DNA from: an uncultured Eggerthellaceae bacterium
Lineage (GTDB): Bacteria; Actinomycetota; Coriobacteriia; Coriobacteriales; Eggerthellaceae
Length of the DNA stretch: 36,132 nucleotides
Assembly: GCA_958454405.1 (NCBI GenBank)
Contig: CAUEBO010000025.1
Span: forward strand, 1-36,132
Reading direction: 5' to 3'
Shown: positions 1 through 7,097 of the stretch, in pieces
Numbering within the stretch: the first letter of the stretch is position 1
Layout of the letters: every line of letters starts with the position of its first letter
Translations under genes and position numbers: made by a program
The notes under the pieces: generated by a model
Told to the model about the DNA's origin: nothing
Databases searched by the model: none
What the model saw: only the letters and a program-made list of their open reading frames with translations

Positions 1-530
1 AGCACCTCGGAGCCCGGCACCCAGCGCGCGGGGCACACGGAGTCGCCGTGCTCGGCCACGAACTGGCTCGCTTGCACGCGGCGCAGCAGCTCGGCGGCGT
101 TGCGGCCGATGTTGCCCGCGTTCACCTCGTAGCACACGATCTTGCCCTCGGGGTTCACGATGAAGCTGCCGCGCTCCGCCACGCCCTCCTCTTCGATGTA
201 CACATCGAAGATGTCGGCCAGCTTGTGCGTGGGGTCGGCGAGCATCGGGTACGGCAGGCTCTTGATGTTCTCGGAGGCGTCGTGCCACGCCTTGTGCGCG
301 AAATGCGTGTCGCACGACACGGAGTAGATCTCGCAGTTGGCAGCCTTGAACTGGTCGTACAGCGCGGCCAGATCCTCCAGCTCGGTCGGGCACACGAACG
401 TGAAGTCGGCCGGATAGAAGAAGAACACGCTCCAGTGGCCCAGCACGTCGTCCTTCGTGACGGTTTTGAAGTCGTCGTCCGAGAACGCCTGCACGGAGAA
501 ATCGTCGATCTCGCGGTTGATCATGGACAT
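1..530 (-). CDS. ahpC: Peroxiredoxin AhpC, C-terminus cut by window edge
   Basis: Typical 2-Cys peroxiredoxin (alkyl hydroperoxide reductase subunit C), a cytosolic thiol peroxidase that reduces H2O2 and organic peroxides. The reading frame runs off the left edge, so about 176 residues are visible of a family length near 187. The peroxidatic cysteine is Cys47 in the motif FTFVCPTEL, and the resolving cysteine is Cys166 in the context DSVCPARW. The start ATG at 530 is preceded by GAAGGAG at good spacing; a second in-frame ATG lies two codons later. Its reductase gene (ahpF or similar) would lie beyond the left edge and is not visible. Family assignment is secure. Confidence 0.96.
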   Translation of the reverse strand, partial: MSMINREIDDFSVQAFSDDDFKTVTKDDVLGHWSVFFFYPADFTFVCPTELEDLAALYDQFKAANCEIYSVSCDTHFAHKAWHDASENIKSLPYPMLADPTHKLADIFDVYIEEEGVAERGSFIVNPEGKIVCYEVNAGNIGRNAAELLRRVQASQFVAEHGDSVCPARWVPGSEV

Positions 531-687
531 GGCATTCGCTCCTTCGCATCAGAAGGCGATGCGGCCCGATCCCTCCCCGCACCTTGCAGACCACCTGCCA
601 TCGCAAGGCTCCGCGTCTCGATGCGTCGGGCGGCGCCGCTCGCCGCACTTGTTATCTCGCGCTTACTTTCCCATATTTGATATCGTA

Positions 688-717
688 TTAGTACCATTTT
701 TTGACGTCTTCCGACAA
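688..717 (-). promoter_or_regulatory. Candidate ahpC promoter
   Basis: On the minus strand TTGTCG (712-717) is followed after 18 bp by TACTAA (688-693). It sits in an unusually AT-rich stretch (about 665-705) that also holds the palindrome-like GTATTAGTAC. The leader to the ahpC ATG would be about 150 nt. No known peroxide-regulator box was recognised. Confidence 0.35.
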
Positions 718-780
718 TCTCCAGATATGGCGCAGCCAGCCACCCGCACGATCGAAAACCTGAAGGCGAGTCGAAGGAGG

Positions 781-3045
781 CTATCTGCGAGCACGCAGGC
801 GGACGGCGCGGGCGGCGCACGCCGACAAGCCCGCAAGCGCGGCGAAGGCCAATGCGGAAGGAAGCGCAGGGTTCGTCGCATCTCCCGTCGCCGCGAGCCT
901 TGCAACGGTTCCGCCCGAGCCCGTTTCCCCGCCCCTCGGCAACATGGCCGCAACGGTCAGCGTGCCGGACTCGTAGGAGATGTCGTAGCTGCCCTGATTT
1001 TCCACGGCCGCGCCGAAGCATTCGATGGCATAGGACCCCGGCAGCGCCGCGTCGCCCCGAACGGCGAGGATCGGCCCGATCGTCACCTCGTCGGAACCCA
1101 TCAGGCCCTCCGCCTTCCAGGTCAATGTTGGCAGCGCGCCTCCCGCAACCATGGACGCGTCGTTCGCTCGGAACAGGAGCGGCGCCCTGCCGATGTTCAC
1201 CGTGCCGCTCGCCTGGGAAGCGGGATAGAACGCCCCCTCGACGACGGCGCTTGGCAGCGCCGCCTTCACCGCGTAGGAGCCCGCCGCCGCAGGAAGCCCA
1301 TCCGTCCATTCCGCTTCATTCGCCCGTCGATACGAGAACGCCACGTCCTCAAGCGCATCGCCGGAACCGCGCTTTGCGGCCGCTATGACGTCGGACGCCT
1401 CCAAACCTCGGCCGTCGTACTCCATCTCGGGCGCCGCAGCGAACGCAAGGGTCGTCACTCCTTCGAAATACACGCCGACCGGATACGCCGCCGCCGTTTC
1501 AGCATCGGGGTTCGACACCACGACGAAACCCGATCGCGGTTCGACGCCGTACACCTCGTTGTCGCTCACAGCAGTGCTCGAGCCGTCCGCGAACACGCCC
1601 CCGGCAACAGCGGCGTTCGCGTGCAGGGGTGCAGCGCCCGAGCCCGCGCGAAGATCGATCTTGCCGCCGGAAACGCCTACCGACCCCACCGTGCTCTCGG
1701 CGCCTGCGCCGACAGCCTGGCCGGACGAGCCTCCTGTGGACGTCACCGCGCCGCCCTCAAGAGAGATGGAAGCGACCGTGGACGGCCCGCTGGTACCGCT
1801 CGTGTTCCCGCTGCCGATGCCGGCGGCGCCGGAGCTGCCCCGGGCGACCACCGTGCCGCCTTTGATGACGATGCCCTGCATCGTATTGCTGTAGATTCCC
1901 GCGCCGATGCCGGCCCCTGAAACCCCGCCCGTTGCCTCAACCTTGCCGCCGGTGATGAGGATGGAGGCGCCGCCCAGGGACCCGCTCGCCACGCCGTGGT
2001 AGCCCGTGCCGATGCCGGCTCCCCCGTCACCGCCTTGGGCCTTCACCACGCCATCGGAGATGGAAATGCCAGAAACCGTGCTGCGCGCGCCGCTGCCGAT
2101 GCCCGGCGCGCCGCCATCGAGAGAGTGCGATCCGCCGTTGCCGCCCGTTGCCGTCACGTCGCCGCCCGCGATGGAGATGGTGCCGGTGCTGGCCTCGTAG
2201 TAGCCGCCGCCGATGCCTGCCGACGACGAGCCGCCGAAGGCCACGACCGTTCCGCCGTTGACGGTGATGTCGCCGGAAGGACTTGCGCCGGCGGATCCTA
2301 TGCCGGCCCCGGAAGCGCCGCCTGTCGCCGTCAGCGACCCCTCGCCCGCAATCGACAGTGATGCCTCGTCGTGCAATTCGAGCCCTGCATGGTTGCGACC
2401 GGAGGTCAGCTCGTTGTCGCCTGCAAGCAAAAGGTCAAGATCGCCTTCCGCGTACAGCGCCGCTTGATCTCCGCCATGCAAATCGATGTGCACGTCATCG
2501 AGCGTCACGTTCGCCGTCCCCACGGAAGCATCGATGACGATGCGGTCGGTCGTCGTAATGCCGGAAACAGTCAACTCCTCAGGCGAGATGATGGTGAGCA
2601 CGTGGTCTTCGTAGGTGTAATCCGAGCCCAACCGTCCACCGATCACGGTCAGATCCTCTCTGCTGCGAAGCATCAGGTGCAGGGTCGCGTCTTTCTGTAT
2701 GCTGTAATCTTGCAGCGTGTTTCCGTCTTCGAGCTGCTTGCCCTCGTAGATCAACCGCTGCTGATCGGGAGGAACGCCCTCCTTCTCCTCGATCTTCGCT
2801 TTGACGTCTTCTATGCGATCGGTCGGCTCGACGTCGAGCGTGATGTGCTTGCCCGTGAGCGTCTTGACGAATATCTGCATGCCGTATGCCGATGACGGCA
2901 TGGCGGCAACAGCGACGGCCGAGCAGGCCAGCGCCAGCAAAAAAGCCAGGATCAGAAGGACCCCCCGATTCCCCATGCCTTTCGCATGCGTCGTTTCGCA
3001 TGCGGCCGCTTCGGCGCCCGCCTTCGTCGAACCCATCCGTTCCAT
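781..3045 (-). CDS. Exported surface protein with N-terminal ubiquitin domain, Gly-rich repeats, MBG-like domains and sorting-like tail
   Basis: About 754 residues from the chosen ATG at 3045 (AGGA 8 nt upstream). The frame stays open to an ATG at 3123, but that start overlaps a perfect operator-like palindrome; ATGs at 3060, 3036 and 2976 are alternatives. Seen in order: a polar n-region, a hydrophobic signal segment (about 29-48), a ubiquitin-like domain (56-127) ending LMLRSRED rather than with Gly-Gly, then about seven repeats of 40-45 residues with GAGIG-type motifs and GG-V-A-GG strands suggesting a parallel beta-helix, two MBG/YDG-like beta domains (about 540-700), and a tail LAATGD (717-722), hydrophobic stretch and RLRARR end, as in sortase substrates. 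Inference: secreted and wall- or membrane-anchored, displaying ubiquitin outside the cell. Function is unknown; carbohydrate or host binding are possibilities only. Confidence 0.85.
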   Translation of the reverse strand: MERMGSTKAGAEAAACETTHAKGMGNRGVLLILAFLLALACSAVAVAAMPSSAYGMQIFVKTLTGKHITLDVEPTDRIEDVKAKIEEKEGVPPDQQRLIYEGKQLEDGNTLQDYSIQKDATLHLMLRSREDLTVIGGRLGSDYTYEDHVLTIISPEELTVSGITTTDRIVIDASVGTANVTLDDVHIDLHGGDQAALYAEGDLDLLLAGDNELTSGRNHAGLELHDEASLSIAGEGSLTATGGASGAGIGSAGASPSGDITVNGGTVVAFGGSSSAGIGGGYYEASTGTISIAGGDVTATGGNGGSHSLDGGAPGIGSGARSTVSGISISDGVVKAQGGDGGAGIGTGYHGVASGSLGGASILITGGKVEATGGVSGAGIGAGIYSNTMQGIVIKGGTVVARGSSGAAGIGSGNTSGTSGPSTVASISLEGGAVTSTGGSSGQAVGAGAESTVGSVGVSGGKIDLRAGSGAAPLHANAAVAGGVFADGSSTAVSDNEVYGVEPRSGFVVVSNPDAETAAAYPVGVYFEGVTTLAFAAAPEMEYDGRGLEASDVIAAAKRGSGDALEDVAFSYRRANEAEWTDGLPAAAGSYAVKAALPSAVVEGAFYPASQASGTVNIGRAPLLFRANDASMVAGGALPTLTWKAEGLMGSDEVTIGPILAVRGDAALPGSYAIECFGAAVENQGSYDISYESGTLTVAAMLPRGGETGSGGTVARLAATGDATNPALPSALAFAALAGLSACAARAVRLRARR
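2665..2880 (-). other. Ubiquitin-like domain coding segment
   Basis: These 72 codons begin MQIFVKTLTGK and end LHLMLR. Compared with human ubiquitin from memory, 56 of 72 positions are identical (about 78 percent). All seven ubiquitin lysines (6, 11, 27, 29, 33, 48, 63) are kept, as are Leu8 and Ile44 of the hydrophobic patch; Val70 is Met. The C-terminal LRGG is replaced by SRED, so it cannot be conjugated in the usual way. Codon use is like the rest of the gene, arguing that any transfer from a eukaryote is old. Confidence 0.95.
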
Positions 3046-3100
3046 CCCACCCGTCCTCATGCACTCGCAAGCGTTGCCCGCTGCAGGGAAGCATCGAGCA

Positions 3101-3124
3101 GATTCAAATACCATTTGAATCATA
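3101..3124 (-). promoter_or_regulatory. Perfect 9-bp inverted repeat overlapping a -10 box upstream of the ubiquitin-domain gene
   Basis: GATTCAAAT (3101-3109), spacer ACC, then ATTTGAATC (3113-3121) form a perfect dyad in otherwise GC-rich DNA. On the minus strand a TATGAT -10 box (3124-3119) overlaps its upstream edge. No good -35 box is present. The layout fits a repressor operator or an activator-dependent promoter, and it argues that translation starts downstream, not at the ATG inside the palindrome. Confidence 0.55.
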
Positions 3125-3374
3125 GCAGCCGGCCACCCGCGCGGAGTTGCATTTCACAAGGTTTCACTTTGAGGGCATCCGAAAAATCGACCCTCGAAGG
3201 AAAGTCCGCACGTTGCCCGGAAAGCGAGTCCGCCAACATGCAGTTCCAAGCCAATCTGGCGGGCGCTGTTGAGGCCGGCATCTTTCCGATCGCCTTCTCG
3301 CTTCCCTTGCAGCCGGTCTGGCGCGGTTCTTGGCGATGCATGCCGTATTCCGCATTGCGACCATCCCGGCACGG

Positions 3375-4385
3375 TCAGAGGCCCTTCTTCTCCACGCGCA
3401 CGGACAGCTCGGTATAGAGCGTTTCCGCCGGCCGGCCCGCGTACAGCGACAACTCGGTGTCGTAGACATCGCCTACAATGCAGTATCCGCCGTCGAGCAA
3501 AAACGCGCGCAGCCGATCATAGCCTTCGAAGAGCAGGCTGCCGCCCTCATCGCTCCCCTCGCCCTCCTTGTCGACATGCATGCTGCGCAGCCATTTCACG
3601 TACGTGCCCGCCGGCTTGACATGCAGGCGTTCCGAGTGAACTTTGCGGGGCACGCGGTTGCAGAGGAACAGGCCGGCCGCGTACTCCCCCGCGAGGAAGC
3701 AGTCGCGCTCGATACGGTAGGTTTCCTGAACCTCCTCGAAGAAGCCGCGGTCGCGGCAGAACGCGAAATGCTCGATCACGCGGGCGATGAACGCTTCGCC
3801 GCCGTCGTCTCCGTCAAGGGGCGGAAGGGCGGTTTCGACGTAGTATTCCTCGTTGCACTGCTCGATCCGATACGGAGGGGCCGTCTCTCCCCAGTTGGCA
3901 CTCGAGCGCTCTGCATCATCGGCCGCATGCGAGCAGGAGGCGGAATCCGGCTGCCTGCCCGCAGCACCGCCGACTGGCCTTCCCTGAGCCTCGCAGCCGC
4001 TCTCCGACGGCGAGCGCACTCCCGACGAGCGGAGCCATGTCTGCAGATGCCCCACGCGTTCAAGCGTGTTCTGAAGCATGCGCTGCTTGCGCAGCAGGAT
4101 CGCGCGCTCACGCTCGATGTCGCGGATCTTCTCTGCAAGGATGGTGCCGAGCTCCTCCGATGACGGCTCGCGCAGATAGCGCCCGACCTCGGCCAGAGAG
4201 CAGCCAGCCCCCTGCAGCGACGACACCAGCGCGAAGTCCACCAGCTGCAGCGGCGAGTACAGCTTGTAGCCGGACTCCGACACCGCCGCCGGAACCAGCA
4301 GCCCAATGCGGTCGTAGTGGCGCAGCGTTTCCTTGGTCGTTTGGCAAAGGGCTGCGAACTCTCCGCTTTTCATCAGGGCGTTCAC
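3375..4385 (-). CDS. MerR-family regulator with C-terminal effector-binding domain
   Basis: 336 residues from a GTG at 4385 preceded by GGAGGT; the upstream in-frame ATG at 4454 lacks such a site. The N-terminus (about 5-75) is a MerR winged helix-turn-helix: MKSGEFAALCQTTKETLRHY, then GLLVPA and GYKLYS. A coiled-coil helix rich in Arg/Glu follows (about 85-115), then a low-complexity Ser/Ala/Gly linker, then a GyrI/BmrR-like effector domain. Such proteins bind lipophilic drugs and activate an adjacent exporter by distorting a long-spacer promoter. The divergent MFS exporter and its 19-bp-spacer promoter fit this. The ligand cannot be told from sequence. Confidence 0.88.
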   Translation of the reverse strand: MNALMKSGEFAALCQTTKETLRHYDRIGLLVPAAVSESGYKLYSPLQLVDFALVSSLQGAGCSLAEVGRYLREPSSEELGTILAEKIRDIERERAILLRKQRMLQNTLERVGHLQTWLRSSGVRSPSESGCEAQGRPVGGAAGRQPDSASCSHAADDAERSSANWGETAPPYRIEQCNEEYYVETALPPLDGDDGGEAFIARVIEHFAFCRDRGFFEEVQETYRIERDCFLAGEYAAGLFLCNRVPRKVHSERLHVKPAGTYVKWLRSMHVDKEGEGSDEGGSLLFEGYDRLRAFLLDGGYCIVGDVYDTELSLYAGRPAETLYTELSVRVEKKGL

Positions 4386-4414
4386 GCTACGACCTCCGTT
4401 TTCGAAGTTCGGTG

Positions 4415-4445
4415 TTGACTGCGGTGTTACCCCATAGTTTAGCAT
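4415..4445 (+). promoter_or_regulatory. MerR-type long-spacer promoter for the MFS exporter
   Basis: TTGACT (4415-4420) and TAGCAT (4440-4445) are separated by 19 bp, the over-long spacing typical of MerR-activated promoters. An imperfect 21-bp dyad with arms ACT and AGT (4418-4438) is centred in the spacer, where MerR dimers bind. It lies between the divergent merR and MFS genes. Confidence 0.6.
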
Positions 4446-4486
4446 GCGCTCCAACAGGTCGGGACGCAGGAGAGGCGAGGTGCGGC

Positions 4487-5869
4487 ATGGCAGGGAGCGA
4501 AACGGCGGATGATCGGGCGATTGCGGGCGCAGGCGCGGCAGACGGCGGCTCCGCGCTGCCGGGTGCGGCGGGCGGGGACGCGGAAGAAGCCGCAGGCAGG
4601 GGCGAGCAGGAGCTGAACGCCAACGGCCGTGTGCTCTCTCCGCATTGGAAGCGCGCCGTGTCCGTCATCTGGACCGGGCAGGCAGCGTCCGTACTGGCAA
4701 CCTACGCAGCCACCTTCGCCGCCATGTGGTTCATCACCGAGACGACGGGCTCGGCGCTGTACCTGGCTCTCGGCGGCATCGCATCGCTGCTGCCCACCGC
4801 GCTCCTCAGCCCTCTGGGCGGCGTGGCGGCCGACCGTCTCAACCGCAAGCGCCTCATGATCGTCGCAGACGGCACGGCGGGCCTCTTCTCGCTCGCGCTC
4901 GCCGCGGTCGTCGCGCTGGACCAGGTGAGCGTGCCGCTGCTGCTGGCGCTTCTAACCGTGCGCTCGTGCGCCCAGGCGTTCCATGGCACGGCGCTCATGG
5001 CACTCGCACCAGAACTCGTGCCCGCGCGCCACATGGTGCGCATCAACACGCTCGATCAGATGCTTACCAGCGCCTCGGGCATCATAGGGCCCATCCTGGG
5101 CATCGCGCTGTTCGCGGCATTCGGCTTTCAGTCCGTCCTGCTGTTGGATGCCGCTTGCGCCGCCGTCGCCTGCCTCTGCCTGGGCGTCGCGAACATCCCG
5201 AACGCGCGCGGAGGCGCCGTCTCGTCAGGCAGCGCGTTTGCCGACCTGCGGGAAGGGCTCGACTGCATCCGCGAAGACCGGGGCCTCGCCCGACTCATGG
5301 TGCTGGTGATGGCGGCCATGGTGGTGTTCATGCCAACAGGGACGCTCTACCCCCTCATGACCTACGGATGGTTCGGTGGCGACGGGTTCCAAGCATCGCT
5401 CGTGGAAGCAGCCACGGGCATCGGGCTCCTGGCGGGATCGATGCTGCTGTTCGCTTGGGGCGGCGGCACGAGACTCGTGCGCGTGATGGGTGCGGCCGGC
5501 CTCGTGATGGGCGGCTGTTCCATCACCTGCGGACTGCTTCCCGTCACGGCGTTCCCCGCGTTCGCGGTGCTTGCAAGCGTCACGTTCGCGGCGATGGGCG
5601 TGTTCAACGGACCCATCGCCCCGCTCATCCAGAAGCGCGTGCCCGCCGACCGCTACGGACGGGTCGTGGGGCTGTTCCTCACGGGAAGCACGTTGGCCAC
5701 GCCCGTCGGCCTGTTGGTGGCGGGCATCGGCGCGCAGGCGCTGGGCGTGACGACGTGGTTCGTGATCAGCGGCGGGATGCTGGCTGCCATCATGGCAGTC
5801 GCGCTGCGCAGCCCGAGCGTGCGCGCTCTCGACGACGCGGGCGAGGACGAGAACGAGCGGGACGCCTAA
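4487..5869 (+). CDS. MFS efflux transporter, EntS/macrolide-exporter-like
   Basis: 460 residues from the ATG at 4487, with GAGG upstream; the frame is open further upstream but only through the antisense of merR and the promoter. A hydrophilic Ala/Gly/Glu-rich N-terminus of about 45 residues precedes roughly twelve membrane segments. The loop GGVAADRLNRKR after the second helix is the MFS motif A equivalent seen in the EntS / DUF894 exporters. Role inferred: proton-driven export of a drug or siderophore-like compound across the cytoplasmic membrane, induced by the divergent MerR regulator. The substrate is unknown. Confidence 0.88.
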   Translation: MAGSETADDRAIAGAGAADGGSALPGAAGGDAEEAAGRGEQELNANGRVLSPHWKRAVSVIWTGQAASVLATYAATFAAMWFITETTGSALYLALGGIASLLPTALLSPLGGVAADRLNRKRLMIVADGTAGLFSLALAAVVALDQVSVPLLLALLTVRSCAQAFHGTALMALAPELVPARHMVRINTLDQMLTSASGIIGPILGIALFAAFGFQSVLLLDAACAAVACLCLGVANIPNARGGAVSSGSAFADLREGLDCIREDRGLARLMVLVMAAMVVFMPTGTLYPLMTYGWFGGDGFQASLVEAATGIGLLAGSMLLFAWGGGTRLVRVMGAAGLVMGGCSITCGLLPVTAFPAFAVLASVTFAAMGVFNGPIAPLIQKRVPADRYGRVVGLFLTGSTLATPVGLLVAGIGAQALGVTTWFVISGGMLAAIMAVALRSPSVRALDDAGEDENERDA

Positions 5870-5910
5870 TCGGCAAGCTGGCGAGAACGAAATCTCCACC
5901 GTTTGTTCGA

Positions 5911-5939
5911 TTGCCAACCACGCGCCGCGGTGGCATACT
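5911..5939 (+). promoter_or_regulatory. Promoter of the ToxI-like RNA and toxN
   Basis: TTGCCA (5911-5916), a 17-bp spacer, and CATACT (5934-5939). The predicted start near 5946 is just before the first 38-bp repeat, as expected for a type III antitoxin transcript. Confidence 0.6.
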
Positions 5940-5949
5940 ACGGAGTATT

Positions 5950-6063
5950 CAAGGTGTTTCGCCACCGATAAGCGCGACTGGTTTATGCAAGGTGTTTCGC
6001 CACCGACAAGCGCGACTGGTTTATGCAAGGTGTTTCGCCACCGATAAGCGCGACTGGTAGCAT
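5950..6063 (+). repeat. Three tandem 38-bp repeats (antitoxin units)
   Basis: Units start at 5950, 5988 and 6026, each beginning CAAGGTGTTTCGCCACCGA. The third unit diverges in its last five bases (AGCATG replaces TTTATG), so there are about 2.9 copies, comparable to the copy number of other type III antitoxins. No spacers separate the units, which excludes a CRISPR array. Confidence 0.95.
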
Positions 6064-6101
6064 GAGCGGTTCGAGTAGTCGAGCCGCTCATCTTTTGTTT
6101 T
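6062..6101 (+). terminator. Intrinsic terminator between antitoxin repeats and toxN
   Basis: A 13-bp stem with one G-U pair (6062-6074 with 6079-6091), loop GTAG, then CTTTTGTTTT. It ends the short RNA 23 nt before the toxN ATG, so only read-through makes toxin mRNA. In known toxIN loci the same arrangement keeps antitoxin RNA in excess. Confidence 0.9.
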
Positions 6102-6123
6102 ACGGGGAAGAATCGGGGGCACT

Positions 6124-6597
6124 ATGGACGGATTGAACTTCTTCACGGTCGATCAGGAGTATGTCGACGAGCTCAAAGCCATCGAGCCGAAAATCCCCAC
6201 CATCCAGTACGAGACGCACAACAAGTTCGTGTGCGGCATCCTGTTCCGCATCGAGTCTTTCGAGTACTTCGCTCCGGTGTCGTCGTTCACGAAGCCGCAG
6301 AAAACCAACTTCATCATCAAGAACGCCAACAACAAGCCCGTCGGCTGCGTGCGATTCAGCTTCATGTTCCCCATCCCGGCGGACCGGCGCGCCGTGAAGG
6401 ACTTCCATTCCGAAGACTACCAGCGCATGCGCCTGTTGCTCGAGGAATACCAGTATTGCAATCGCAAAGCGAGGCAGATCGTCTCGAAGGCGCAGCACGT
6501 CTACCACATGGCCACGACGGGCGCCGACCCCCACATGGCCGCCGTATGCTGCAACTTCAAACGCCTTGAGCAGCACCTGCGCGAACGCAAAGGCTGA
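6124..6597 (+). CDS. toxN: Type III toxin-antitoxin endoribonuclease, ToxN/AbiQ family
   Basis: 157 residues, near the family's usual 160-170. The N-terminal LNFFTVDQEYVDELK, the segment NKFVCGILF (Lys34), the strand FEYFAPVSSFTKP (49-58; Ser53/Ser54 and Lys57 in the place of the active-site Ser and Lys of ToxN), the stretch VRFSFMFPIP, and the helical C-terminus with RQIVSKAQHVY and CCNFKRLEQ follow the ToxN/AbiQ pattern. Members are sequence-specific endoribonucleases that cut mRNA and their own repeat RNA, and several abort phage infection. GGGGG lies just before the ATG. The tandem repeats and terminator directly upstream give independent support. Which RNAs it cuts, and which phages it might stop, cannot be read from sequence. 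Confidence 0.92.
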   Translation: MDGLNFFTVDQEYVDELKAIEPKIPTIQYETHNKFVCGILFRIESFEYFAPVSSFTKPQKTNFIIKNANNKPVGCVRFSFMFPIPADRRAVKDFHSEDYQRMRLLLEEYQYCNRKARQIVSKAQHVYHMATTGADPHMAAVCCNFKRLEQHLRERKG

Positions 6598-6740
6598 CGG
6601 CCCGGCCCGCAAGCCGTAAGGCAATCGCAAGCTTGCCCCAAGCGCCGTGCAAAGCGGTCTGCGTAAACTCGAACGCAAAGGGCGGCGGGCGCGCAAAGCA
6701 TCCCGCCGAAAAAAAGCTTCGACTGCGGAAGGAGCCTCGC

Positions 6741-7097
6741 ATGGGCAAGGCGAAAACATTCATCGGATTGGGAATCGCGCTGGTGGCGGTCGTCGGGCTG
6801 ATCGCGGCTGCAGGATGGGCGTTCTACGGCGAGAGCGGCCACGTCTACGTCAAGGTGGACAATGCCCGCGTCGCCGCCATCGAACCGCGCGCGGGCATGG
6901 AGCACGAGTACCGCTTGGACGGCGTCGCCGCAGACGGCGCGCAGTCGGAGATCACGTTCCAAACGCCGCGCGAGCTGCGCGACGGCGCGTACCTCGATCT
7001 GGAGACGAAGCCCCTGCGCGGCGTGGTGAGCTGGGAGGAGGTCGACTACGACGGCCTGCCCACCGCCGTGCGGGACAAGCTGCCGCAAGAAGGCTAG
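6741..7097 (+). CDS. YxeA-like (DUF1093) exported or membrane-anchored protein
   Basis: 118 residues from an ATG preceded by GGAAGGAG. One hydrophobic N-terminal segment (about 7-28) is followed by a small beta-rich domain with HVYVKVDNARVA and YRLDGVAADG, matching the YxeA family of small oligonucleotide-fold proteins in Gram-positive bacteria. The function of the family is not established. Its stop overlaps that of the convergent peptidase gene at CTAG (7094-7097). Confidence 0.75.
   Translation: MGKAKTFIGLGIALVAVVGLIAAAGWAFYGESGHVYVKVDNARVAAIEPRAGMEHEYRLDGVAADGAQSEITFQTPRELRDGAYLDLETKPLRGVVSWEEVDYDGLPTAVRDKLPQEG

Larger units (their letters stand above)
5946..6101 (+). ncRNA. toxI: ToxI-like type III antitoxin RNA
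   Basis: A predicted transcript of about 155 nt made of three tandem 38-nt units closed by an intrinsic terminator, directly upstream of a ToxN-family gene. Within each unit GGUG (unit positions 4-7) can pair with CACC (14-17), and the loop UCGC (10-13) can pair with downstream GCGA (25-28), giving an H-type pseudoknot. This is the fold of known ToxI antitoxins, and the unit also resembles, from memory, the Pectobacterium ToxI core (AGGUG, UUUGC, ACCU, UAAG). Copies 1 and 3 are identical through position 33; copy 2 has a single C for U at position 20, outside the stems. The toxin is expected to cut the precursor into single repeats that inhibit it in an RNA-protein ring. Confidence 0.88.

Noticed and set aside
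457..1920. A 487-codon plus-strand open frame
   Set aside because: Antisense to ahpC and the ubiquitin-domain gene; composition is Arg-rich and no start site is credible.
2665..2880. A bacterial ubiquitin-conjugation system
   Set aside because: The domain has no terminal Gly-Gly, it is exported, and no E1, E2 or deubiquitinase-like gene is in the window.
5950..6063. Possible CRISPR array
   Set aside because: Units abut with no unique spacers and no cas genes are nearby.
5985..6135. Short open frames starting at ATGs within the 38-bp repeats, one running into the toxN start
   Set aside because: They lack ribosome sites, shift frame with each unit, and the repeats are better explained as structured antitoxin RNA.
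6670..6720. GGCGGG...CCCGCC followed by A tract before yxeA as a terminator
   Set aside because: The tract is on the wrong side for either strand, giving no T run after the hairpin.
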